DNA of 8,630 bases, taken from assembly GCA_043798775.1 (NCBI GenBank), contig JAZDOL010000070.1, forward strand, positions 1 through 8,630, given 5' to 3'. Below, in pieces: positions 1 to 5,823 of the stretch (positions are counted from its first letter, which is position 1; the number at the start of each line of letters is the position of its first letter). The notes under the pieces are model-generated. The model searched no databases. It was not told the DNA's origin and saw nothing but the letters and a program-made list of their open reading frames with translations. This DNA is from CAZUEG01 sp043798775. Its GTDB lineage: Bacteria > Patescibacteriota > Minisyncoccia > Minisyncoccales > GWA2-46-15. The translations under genes and the position numbers were made by a program.

Positions 1-1583
1 CATCAGAAATCGGGAACATATTTTCGGATAACGCCCGCGACTTGGGGGTTTATTTTGAATTTTCAACCAACGAAAGAGCGGCAATGGAGGCGGCGATCGG
101 CGCCAGTTTTTCCGGCTTGAAGTGTCTTGTGGCGATGAAAAGCTTTGGAATGAATATTTGTTCCGATCCTCTATTCCCATTTTTATATACCGGTTGTCGC
201 GGGCCGGTGGTTATTGCCGTTGGCGACGATCCGGGATGCTGGAGCTCGGCGGAATCGGAAGAAAATAGCCGTGGCTATTCCGGTTTTATGCATCTGCCAA
301 CAATCGAACCGGCCGATCCGGAAGAAATGAAAGAGTTCATTAAAATTGCCTTTACTGTCTCTGAAAAATATAAATTGCCAGTAATGGTTCGATTCACAAC
401 AAGGGTTGCTCATCAAAAAATGATTGTTAAGTTGGGAGAAATAAGCAAGGAAGAAACGGTAAAAGTAGGATTTATAAAAGACCCTGATCGGTATGTAACG
501 ATGCCACCCAGGGTATTAGAGATGAAAAAAGAATTGTTTATAAAGATCGAGAAGATAAGGCAATGGGCAGAAACAAGTAAAATTAATGCCGTAAAAAAGC
601 AATTTAATGGCAAGAAAAACAAAATGTATCGAGGGGTGGGAATTATTACAAGTGGAATCGGTTACCTTTATACAATAGAGGCGTTAAAAGATTTGCATAT
701 CGATATTGATGTCTTGAAATTAGGATCATTCTACCCGCTTCCAGAAAATAAAATAAAATCTTTTATTAAGGGGAGAAAGAAATTACTGGTTGTTGAGGAG
801 TTAGATCCGTATGTCGAAAAAGAGGTTGAGCGGTTGGCAAAAAATATAAATCCGCGGCTCCAGATATTCGGGAAAAATGTTCTTTCAGAAATCGGCGAAA
901 TGAAACCGGAGATGGTTACTAACGCAATCAATCGCCTTATCGGGAAGGTTTACCATCTTTCGATTGTTGAAGACAGTAAGTTAAAAATAAAACGTTATCC
1001 TGATTTTTGCCCGGGGTGTTTTTATCGGTTAGTATTTAATGCTGTTAAAAAGGTAGCCCCCAAAGATGTAGTTTATGGCGGCGATATTGGGTGTTATATG
1101 ATCGGCAGTTTGCCAACTTATGGTCTGGCCGACTATTTGTCGGCGATGGGATCATCGATCGGTATCGCCCATGGAATTAGAAAGGCCGCCAATACTTCAT
1201 TTTCACAAGCCAGTGAAAGTAAAAGAAGATTGATTTCGTTCATCGGCGATTCTACTTTCTTCCATAGCGGGATACCGTCTTTAATTAACACCGTATTCAA
1301 TAAATCAAATCCGTTAATCATAATTTTGGACAATCAGACAACAGGGATGACCGGCCATCAAACCAATCCGGGATTGGGAAGAACCGGCAGCGGCGAAGAA
1401 ACGACGGTAATTGATATTGAATCAATTGTTAAGGCCTGCGGAGTAAAAAACGTGAGGGTTGTTGACCCGATTAATATGCGTGACCTTGAAACAACGATAA
1501 AAGATTTCTTAGGGAAAGAAGATGTTTCGGTGATTATCGCCAAAAGGGTATGTTGGTTATTATCAAAAAGCAAAAAAGCATGA
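1..1583 (+). CDS. iorA: Indolepyruvate (2-oxoacid):ferredoxin oxidoreductase alpha subunit, 5' partial, no ferredoxin domain
   Basis: This is the thiamine-diphosphate subunit of a 2-oxoacid:ferredoxin oxidoreductase of the IorA type. By family knowledge it oxidatively decarboxylates aryl pyruvates from aromatic amino acids to acyl-CoA, reducing ferredoxin in the cytoplasm. The frame is open from base 3, so the true start lies upstream; the TTG at 42 is only an internal codon. Of 526 visible residues, the first part matches the pyrimidine-binding region (FSTNERAAMEAAIGA, MKSFGMN, VGDDPG near bases 57-240). A linker domain follows, then the TPP domain with DFCPGC (about 1002-1019), GDIGCY (about 1080) and GDS...LDN (1245-1334). 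The family normally continues after the KR-C motif into a two-cluster 4Fe-4S ferredoxin domain. Here the protein stops seven residues after CWL with a lysine-rich tail. It overlaps iorB by ATGA (1580-1583), implying translational coupling. Substrate specificity is inferred only. Confidence 0.88.
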   Translation, partial: SEIGNIFSDNARDLGVYFEFSTNERAAMEAAIGASFSGLKCLVAMKSFGMNICSDPLFPFLYTGCRGPVVIAVGDDPGCWSSAESEENSRGYSGFMHLPTIEPADPEEMKEFIKIAFTVSEKYKLPVMVRFTTRVAHQKMIVKLGEISKEETVKVGFIKDPDRYVTMPPRVLEMKKELFIKIEKIRQWAETSKINAVKKQFNGKKNKMYRGVGIITSGIGYLYTIEALKDLHIDIDVLKLGSFYPLPENKIKSFIKGRKKLLVVEELDPYVEKEVERLAKNINPRLQIFGKNVLSEIGEMKPEMVTNAINRLIGKVYHLSIVEDSKLKIKRYPDFCPGCFYRLVFNAVKKVAPKDVVYGGDIGCYMIGSLPTYGLADYLSAMGSSIGIAHGIRKAANTSFSQASESKRRLISFIGDSTFFHSGIPSLINTVFNKSNPLIIILDNQTTGMTGHQTNPGLGRTGSGEETTVIDIESIVKACGVKNVRVVDPINMRDLETTIKDFLGKEDVSVIIAKRVCWLLSKSKKA

Positions 1584-2185
1584 TTAAACATCCAAAGAAT
1601 CCGACAAACTTCGGTCTAGTCATCAGTGGCGTTGGCGGACAAGGGTTAATAACCTTGTTAAAAATTCTTGGCGAAGCGGCGATGGTCGAAGGATACGAAG
1701 TCAGAACATCGGAACTTCACGGTCTTTCACAAAGAGGCGGCAGTGTCGAAGTTCACATCCGATTCGGCAAATCAATATATTCACCGTTAATTGAGGCAGG
1801 GGGCGCCGATTTGGTGATTGCCCTTGAAGCGCAAGAGGCCTATTCGGCGAGCCGTTATTCGGCAAAAAATAAAACCGTATATCTAATAAACAACTTTTTA
1901 CAACCGATTGTCGGCGGATTTTCTTACCGGATAGAGGAGATATTAAAATCGATTAAAGAAATTTCCAAAAAAATAATAATTGTTTCCGCCACCGATACTT
2001 GTCGCAAAGAGTTTGGAACAGATGTTGTCAGTGGAATCTATCTTTTAGGTTGCGCGGTTAAAAATAATCTAATTCCCTTGAAAAAAACAACGATTTTGAA
2101 AGCGATTAATGATGTTGTTCCGAAAGAATATCGAGAGCTCAATATTAATGCGTTTACGCTTTCCGATAAACGCGAAGAAAAATAA
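1580..2185 (+). CDS. iorB: Indolepyruvate (2-oxoacid):ferredoxin oxidoreductase beta subunit
   Basis: This 201-residue protein is the partner of IorA and belongs to the pyruvate/ketoisovalerate oxidoreductase gamma-type domain family, in which it forms the CoA- and substrate-facing part of the heteromer. Visible hallmarks are the N-terminal GVGGQG loop (about residues 17-22) and the SELHGLSQRGG block, both diagnostic for IorB, followed by the ADLVIALE segment. The length is near that of stand-alone IorB. The start was set at ATG 1580 because it forms an ATGA overlap with the iorA stop and puts GVGGQG about 15 residues from the N-terminus. An upstream in-frame ATG at 1550 would only add a lysine-rich extension read through the end of iorA. 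No Shine-Dalgarno sequence is visible, so coupling to iorA translation is likely. It has no cysteine-rich cluster motif, so neither subunit here carries a visible ferredoxin domain. Confidence 0.9.
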   Translation: MIKHPKNPTNFGLVISGVGGQGLITLLKILGEAAMVEGYEVRTSELHGLSQRGGSVEVHIRFGKSIYSPLIEAGGADLVIALEAQEAYSASRYSAKNKTVYLINNFLQPIVGGFSYRIEEILKSIKEISKKIIIVSATDTCRKEFGTDVVSGIYLLGCAVKNNLIPLKKTTILKAINDVVPKEYRELNINAFTLSDKREEK

Positions 2186-2189
2186 TACA

Positions 2190-3140
2190 ATGGCTAAGTT
2201 AAAGAATGTTGTTTGTTTGGGTGGCGGAAACGCGATGCCGAAAGCGGTTTTAACCGGCCTGAAGAAATATCCAATCAGATTATCGGTTATTTGTGCGATG
2301 CTTGATTCTGGCGGGTCTGCCGGCCGGTTGCGCGAGGACTATAAAATCGTTTCTCCGGGCGATATTAGGCGAGCGTTATTGGCCCTAGCCGATACCTCGC
2401 CAATTTTGGAAAATTTGTTTAATTATCGATTCGAAGTGGGTGAATTGAGGGGGCATAATTTCGCCAACTTATTTATTACTGCTCTCGAATTAGTTACCAA
2501 CGATTATGAAAGAACGATTAATGAGGTCCGAAGGATACTAAAAGTAAAACACGAGGTACTGCCCTCTACTCTCCAAAGAGCCAACCTATACGCTGTTTTA
2601 CAGAATGGAAAAACAATTATCGGAGAAACAAATATTGATATCCCCAAGCACGACGGGAATATAAAAATTGAAAGTGTTTACTTGAAGCCGGAGGCGAATA
2701 TTTTTCCCAGATCCGCCGAGGCGATAAAAAAAGCTGATCTTATCGTTATTGGGCCGGGAGATCTTTATTCTTCAATGGCGCAGGTATTATTAACTAAAGG
2801 GATGAAAGAAGCGATAAAAGCCAGCAAGGGGAAAAAGGCGATGATCTGTAATCTAATGACTAAGCATGGCGAGACAGACAATTTCACCGTTCTTGACTTC
2901 TCTCAAGAAACAGAAAAATATCTTGGCTCGGCGTTGGACTATGTAATCTATAATCGCGCCAAGCCATCAGAGAGGCGATTGAAAAATTTTAAAGACGGCC
3001 ACAAGGAATTAATAGAAATGGTTAGGGTGGATAAAAAGTTGCCGAAAGACAGGTTTATTGGTAAGGATTTATTGATTAAGGATGATCCAGTAGAGCACGA
3101 CCCGTTAAAGGTGGCGAAAGCGTTAATGGATTTGCTTTAA
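2190..3140 (+). CDS. glmR: GlmR/YvcK-type CofD-family protein (UDP-GlcNAc-binding regulator of amino-sugar and wall metabolism)
   Basis: A 316-residue protein of the CofD/YvcK fold. In Bacillus and Mycobacterium, GlmR/YvcK binds UDP-GlcNAc and stimulates GlmS, controlling carbon flow to peptidoglycan. Visible family motifs are the nucleotide-binding loop LGGGNAMPK (residues 10-18, a variant of the usual GGGTG), LDSGGSAGRLRED (38-50), PGDIRR (56-61), RGHNFANLF, IGPGDLYSS and CNLMTKHGETDNF. The length equals typical GlmR. The true F420-pathway CofD (LPPG transferase) is the alternative, but no F420 genes are nearby and a GlmU-like gene and a sugar kinase follow directly, which favours GlmR. The ATG at 2190 was chosen because it lies 4 bp after the iorB stop and gives the normal N-terminus; an upstream ATG at 2109 would read through iorB in another frame. 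No clear Shine-Dalgarno sequence is present. The next gene begins 6 bp downstream. Confidence 0.87.
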   Translation: MAKLKNVVCLGGGNAMPKAVLTGLKKYPIRLSVICAMLDSGGSAGRLREDYKIVSPGDIRRALLALADTSPILENLFNYRFEVGELRGHNFANLFITALELVTNDYERTINEVRRILKVKHEVLPSTLQRANLYAVLQNGKTIIGETNIDIPKHDGNIKIESVYLKPEANIFPRSAEAIKKADLIVIGPGDLYSSMAQVLLTKGMKEAIKASKGKKAMICNLMTKHGETDNFTVLDFSQETEKYLGSALDYVIYNRAKPSERRLKNFKDGHKELIEMVRVDKKLPKDRFIGKDLLIKDDPVEHDPLKVAKALMDLL

Positions 3141-3146
3141 CGATAT

Positions 3147-4421
3147 ATGGCAAAAAATGCATCGTTTCAGGCGGTGATTATTGCGGCGGGAGAATCGTCG
3201 CGTTTTTGGCCGTTAAACGAAGGGCATAAATCGTTATTACCGGTTATGGGAAAACCGCTTATCTGTTGGACAATTGCCGGATTGGTTAAGGCGGGAGTTA
3301 AGGATATAATTATTGTTGTCGGTCCAAATTCGGCGATAGAAAAAGAAATCGGTGGCGGGAAAAATATGTCGGCCAATGTCTCGTATGTTGTCCAGCCCAA
3401 ACCGATCGGTACAGGAAACGCGATTTTCCAAGCAAAAAATAAAATTAACCGGTCATTTATTGTTCTTCATCCTTATAAATACTATATCGAAGATATTGCG
3501 AGTAAGATAATTAAGGACAAAAAATTGGGAAGGAAAACAGTTCTAGTCGGCAGTCCAACAAACCGACCACAGGACTTTGGCATTCTCCGTTTTGACAAAG
3601 GCGGGATAGTGGGAATCATTGAGAATCCTGCTATTGGCAAAGAACCTTCGGGATATCGCAGTGTCGGGATATATGGTTTTGAGCCGGAATTTTTCTCGTT
3701 TTACGTAAAAACCGATCAAGTAAAAGAGGATAATTTGATCGACACGATTAACTTGTTAATCAAAAATGACCCAGCGGGATTCATCAAGCTAAACGAAGAA
3801 CCCTTGACTCTAAAATATCCATGGAATGTTTTTCCGATTTTTAAGGGAATGATCGAAATGATGTCTAAAAGAATTATCAGTAGGGTAACCGACGAAAGAA
3901 ATCAAATCACGGGCAAGGTGATTATTGGAAAAAACGTGAAAATTGGTATGAACACGGTTATTGAAGGTCCTTGCTATATCGGCAACAATGTGACTATCGG
4001 AGCAAATAATATTATGCGCGGGCCATTCGACTTGGAAGATGGGGTAATCACCGGCGCGTTTACAGAAATTAAGAATTGCTTTATCGGCCATGATACTCAT
4101 ATCCATAGCGGATACTTTGGCGATTCGATAATTGGCGAAAATTGCCGAGTCGGCGCCGGATTCACCTCGGCTAATCGCCGGATCGGTCGGGATAATATTT
4201 TTTCCTCTGTTAAGGGGGAGATAGTAGATACCAAACTTACGTCATTCGGTTGTATTATCGGCAGCGGTAGCCGATTGGGGGTCAATGTTTCAACAATGCC
4301 CGGAGTATTTATCGGTCGCAATGCGATTATTGGCCCCGGGACAATTGTTAAAGAAAATGTGGAAAATAATACTACGTATTACAGTGAATTTAAAACAATA
4401 AAAAAGAAAAACAATGCCTAA
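3147..4421 (+). CDS. GlmU-like sugar-phosphate nucleotidyltransferase with left-handed beta-helix domain; altered metal site
   Basis: The 424-residue protein has two parts. An N-terminal nucleotidyltransferase fold (about 5-240) carries AAGESSRFWPLN (13-24), HKSLLP (27-32, with the catalytic-type lysine K28) and QPKPIGTGNA (83-92). A C-terminal left-handed beta-helix (about 255-410) is built from hexapeptide repeats such as IIGKNV, IGMNTV, IGNNVT and IGRNAI. This is the plan of GlmU and of archaeal dual-domain sugar-1-phosphate nucleotidyl/acetyltransferases, which make NDP-sugars such as UDP-GlcNAc. One key position is odd: where the family has a [NY]GD motif with the metal-binding Asp, this protein reads VLHPYKYY (106-113), putting Tyr110 at the Asp position. 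The second metal-site position is Asn227 (in YPWN), as in E. coli GlmU. The uridyltransferase half may therefore be weak, altered or dead while the helix domain looks intact. It sits 6 bp after glmR; its TAA overlaps the next start by 8 bp. The exact sugar cannot be told. Confidence 0.8.
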   Translation: MAKNASFQAVIIAAGESSRFWPLNEGHKSLLPVMGKPLICWTIAGLVKAGVKDIIIVVGPNSAIEKEIGGGKNMSANVSYVVQPKPIGTGNAIFQAKNKINRSFIVLHPYKYYIEDIASKIIKDKKLGRKTVLVGSPTNRPQDFGILRFDKGGIVGIIENPAIGKEPSGYRSVGIYGFEPEFFSFYVKTDQVKEDNLIDTINLLIKNDPAGFIKLNEEPLTLKYPWNVFPIFKGMIEMMSKRIISRVTDERNQITGKVIIGKNVKIGMNTVIEGPCYIGNNVTIGANNIMRGPFDLEDGVITGAFTEIKNCFIGHDTHIHSGYFGDSIIGENCRVGAGFTSANRRIGRDNIFSSVKGEIVDTKLTSFGCIIGSGSRLGVNVSTMPGVFIGRNAIIGPGTIVKENVENNTTYYSEFKTIKKKNNA

Positions 4422-5505
4422 AAATGAAGCTTCCCGATATTATAGCCAAAGTATTTTCCCCCATACTTCGTCGGGAGCAAAATCCCTCCGAAGCGGAAAA
4501 TTTATTTCGCACTTATCCACGAGTACACATTCACGATTTTCTGCGAAGGGGGATAAATGTTGTTGTAATGGTGGTTTGTATTTAGGAGTTGATGGGGGAG
4601 CGACGAAAACGGTGGCGATGATAAGCGACTGTTCCGGTCGGGTGCTGGCGACGGCAAAAGCCGGTCCATCAAACCCTGATAATGTTGGCTTGGAAATTTC
4701 TATAAAAAACACTGTCGAAGCGATTAGTAAGGCGTTAGATTTACTGCCAAATAAACAGAAGATATCGTCTACCTTTATTGGGTGGGCGGCAGTTGAAGAA
4801 AGCTTTCGTGATAAGAAAGAGGAAATCAAAAAAGGGATTCTTAAATATTCGGGTACTCGTTTGATCAAAGACGGTCGGATAATAGTTGGTAGCGATCAGA
4901 TTGTTGCTTTTAGGTCGGGTAGTACCGAAAAAAATGGCGTAATTCTAATTGCCGGTACGGGATGTGTTAGCCATGGTTGGAATAACGGTAAAGAGTATAA
5001 AACAAGCGGTTGGGGGTGGCTTGAAGATCAGGGGTCGGGATTTTGGGTTGGTCAGGAGGTTTACAGGCGTGTTTATGAGGACATGGATAAACGGGGTAGA
5101 AAAACAAATCTAACAAAAGCGTTATTTGAAGCAACCAATACCAAGTGCGCCGAGGATTTAATGGCTTATGTTTACACGGGTAGCCCGATGACGACCGTTC
5201 CTTCATTTTCTTTAATTTGCGACCAGGTTGCCCGGAAGGGCGATAAAGTGGCGATAGAAATCTTGAAAACGGCAGGAAAAAACCTGATAGTATCAACTTT
5301 AAATGTCGTTAGGAAGCTGAAATTTCGTAACGAATTTCCGATTGTTTTAGTTGGAAGTTTATTCAAGTCAGACATCGTTTTAAATACGGTTACTGTTGGG
5401 TTGAAAAAATTTGGCTGTGGAGCAAAAATTATAGTCCCTGAATGTGAACCGGTGGTCGGCGCTTTAAGGTTGGCGATGGAAGGTTATACTTGCGACGCTC
5501 GATAG
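4414..5505 (+). CDS. BadF/BadG/BcrA-family sugar kinase (N-acetylglucosamine/MurNAc kinase-like) with repeat-derived N-terminal extension
   Basis: An ASKHA-fold ATPase like GlcNAc kinase NAGK and Clostridium MurK, which phosphorylate GlcNAc or MurNAc during wall recycling. The kinase proper begins near residue 55 with LYLGVDGGATKT (phosphate-1 loop). It continues with VGSDQIVAF, the phosphate-2 loop IAGTGCVSHG, GWGWLEDQGSGFWVG (usual form GDEGSG) and a C-terminal LVGSLF...PVVGALRLA. From residue 55 it is 309 residues, the normal family size. The first 54 residues are unlike any kinase and are almost wholly encoded by a dispersed element (4417-4557) whose second copy lies in tsaE. Translation may start at ATG 4414, inside the end of the previous gene, or at TTG 4576, the only in-frame start-like codon after the element. 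No good Shine-Dalgarno sequence supports either. The last residues (CDAR) run into sequence resembling the downstream repeat. Sugar specificity is inferred from family and neighbours. Confidence 0.8.
   Translation: MPKNEASRYYSQSIFPHTSSGAKSLRSGKFISHLSTSTHSRFSAKGDKCCCNGGLYLGVDGGATKTVAMISDCSGRVLATAKAGPSNPDNVGLEISIKNTVEAISKALDLLPNKQKISSTFIGWAAVEESFRDKKEEIKKGILKYSGTRLIKDGRIIVGSDQIVAFRSGSTEKNGVILIAGTGCVSHGWNNGKEYKTSGWGWLEDQGSGFWVGQEVYRRVYEDMDKRGRKTNLTKALFEATNTKCAEDLMAYVYTGSPMTTVPSFSLICDQVARKGDKVAIEILKTAGKNLIVSTLNVVRKLKFRNEFPIVLVGSLFKSDIVLNTVTVGLKKFGCGAKIIVPECEPVVGALRLAMEGYTCDAR
4417..4557 (+). repeat. Dispersed in-frame palindromic element, copy A (in sugar kinase 5' end)
   Basis: This 141-bp segment aligns with 6661-6807 in the same orientation at about 95 of 117 hand-aligned columns; the best block, 4467-4518 against 6741-6792, matches 47 of 52. 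It is read in the same frame in both hosts (KNEA.R, SSGAKS.RSGKF, SAKGDK). It carries a hairpin CTTCG-TC-GGGA, loop GCAAAA, TCCC-TC-CGAAG (4466-4493), and a second stem TTCGCA (4506-4511) with TGCGAA (4542-4547). The second stem is kept in copy B with paired changes. Copy A has 24 extra bases (4519-4542) and lacks 30 bases found in copy B; both are multiples of three. Its left edge supplies the TAA of the preceding gene. Mobility is inferred from the dispersed distribution; no transposase is visible here. Confidence 0.8.
4466..4493 (+). repeat. Central hairpin of element copy A
   Basis: The inverted repeat pairs CTTCG with CGAAG and GGGA with TCCC around the loop GCAAAA, with TC opposite TC between the two stems. 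Read on the minus strand, the internal mismatch becomes GA opposite GA, a tandem pattern often stable in RNA. Copy B keeps the GGGA/TCCC stem and loop exactly (6738-6766 region) and even extends it (CGGGA/TCCCG). The shape is seen in the sequence; whether it acts at the DNA or RNA level is unknown. Confidence 0.65.
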
Positions 5506-5512
5506 GTAAAGC

Positions 5513-5640
5513 TCGCTCTCTAAACAGGTTTATTCTAATCAAGTTTATTCCTAAAGTTCTCACAAACCTGTTTATCGAGCGACACGCAGTCGGCGCTATT
5601 TTAAGGGAAGTGAAAACCGCCGCTGCTGTTTCTCGCCGAA
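5513..5640 (+). repeat. 128-bp perfect direct repeat, copy 1
   Basis: This unit is identical base for base to 5692-5819, offset by 179 bp. Inside it a 19-nt arm TCGCTCTCTAAACAGGTTT (5513-5531) faces AAACCTGTTTATCGAGCGA (5564-5582) across a 32-nt loop. They pair in 17 of 19 positions, with an 11-bp uninterrupted core TAAACAGGTTT. A second stem pairs GCAG(T)CGGCG (about 5587-5596) with CGCCGCTGC (about 5618-5627). No homology with a known tRNA, riboswitch or CRISPR repeat was recognised. It could be a structured RNA, a REP/MITE-like element, or a protein-binding site array. Confidence 0.9.
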
Positions 5641-5682
5641 CACCAAGAGTATCTCTAATCGATAGCTTATCCCGTGTTCGGC
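5635..5682 (+). repeat. Hairpin formed by the end of repeat copy 1 and the spacer
   Basis: GCCGAACAC (5635-5643) is the perfect reverse complement of GTGTTCGGC (5674-5682), a 9-bp stem with a 30-nt loop. The left arm uses the last six bases of repeat copy 1, so copy 2, which ends in the same bases but continues differently, cannot form it. A smaller TTCGG-CT-CCGAA palindrome lies at about 5677-5688. The spacer shares TCGATAG with the sequence just before copy 1 (5499-5505), hinting that the duplicated unit was once longer. Confidence 0.6.
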
Positions 5683-5691
5683 TCCGAAGCG

Positions 5692-5819
5692 TCGCTCTCT
5701 AAACAGGTTTATTCTAATCAAGTTTATTCCTAAAGTTCTCACAAACCTGTTTATCGAGCGACACGCAGTCGGCGCTATTTTAAGGGAAGTGAAAACCGCC
5801 GCTGCTGTTTCTCGCCGAA
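5692..5819 (+). repeat. 128-bp perfect direct repeat, copy 2
   Basis: An exact duplicate of 5513-5640 with the same two internal inverted repeats (arms 5692-5710 and 5743-5761, then the GCAG/CTGC stem). It ends four bases before the ATG of the tsaC-tsaE gene, so its second stem would sit immediately upstream of the start site in an mRNA. Perfect identity over 128 non-coding bases implies a recent duplication, gene conversion, strong selection, or an assembly artefact. Confidence 0.9.
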
Positions 5820-5823
5820 TATT

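Larger units (their letters stand above)
5506..5823. other. Gene-free 318-bp region made of duplicated structured repeats
   Basis: Between the sugar kinase stop and the tsaC-tsaE start I see no credible gene. Short open frames crossing it (for example 5490-5702 on the plus strand and 5596-5994 on the minus strand) run through both repeat and spacer and look like no protein I know. The region is almost entirely two 128-bp identical repeats with a 51-bp spacer, and the second repeat stops 4 bp before the ATG of the next gene. It would form the leader of the tsaC-tsaE mRNA if transcription reads through from the kinase. No convincing -35/-10 pair or terminator with a T-run was found in it. Confidence 0.7.

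Noticed and set aside
42..1583. TTG at 42 as the iorA start
   Set aside because: The same frame is open to base 3 and the upstream residues fit the family, so the gene begins before the window.
3237..3431. Minus-strand short frames inside the nucleotidyltransferase and other genes
   Set aside because: They lie wholly within well-supported genes and show no motif.
4440..4868. 142-residue minus-strand open frame over the kinase 5' part
   Set aside because: Antisense of the kinase core. The shared FPLRRDFAPDE segment with the minus frame of copy B reflects the DNA repeat, not an independent gene.
5587..5640. Intrinsic terminator after the kinase
   Set aside because: The GCAG/CTGC stem has a loop of over 20 nt and is followed by only three Ts.
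5490..5702. 70-residue plus-strand open frame across the first 128-bp repeat
   Set aside because: It starts inside the kinase end, runs through repeat and spacer with no family resemblance, and is broken differently in the second identical repeat.
5513..5819. CRISPR array or integron attC pair
   Set aside because: Only two copies, 128 bp each, far longer than CRISPR repeats. No GTTRRRY/RYYYAAC core boxes fit the stem ends and no cassette gene lies between them.
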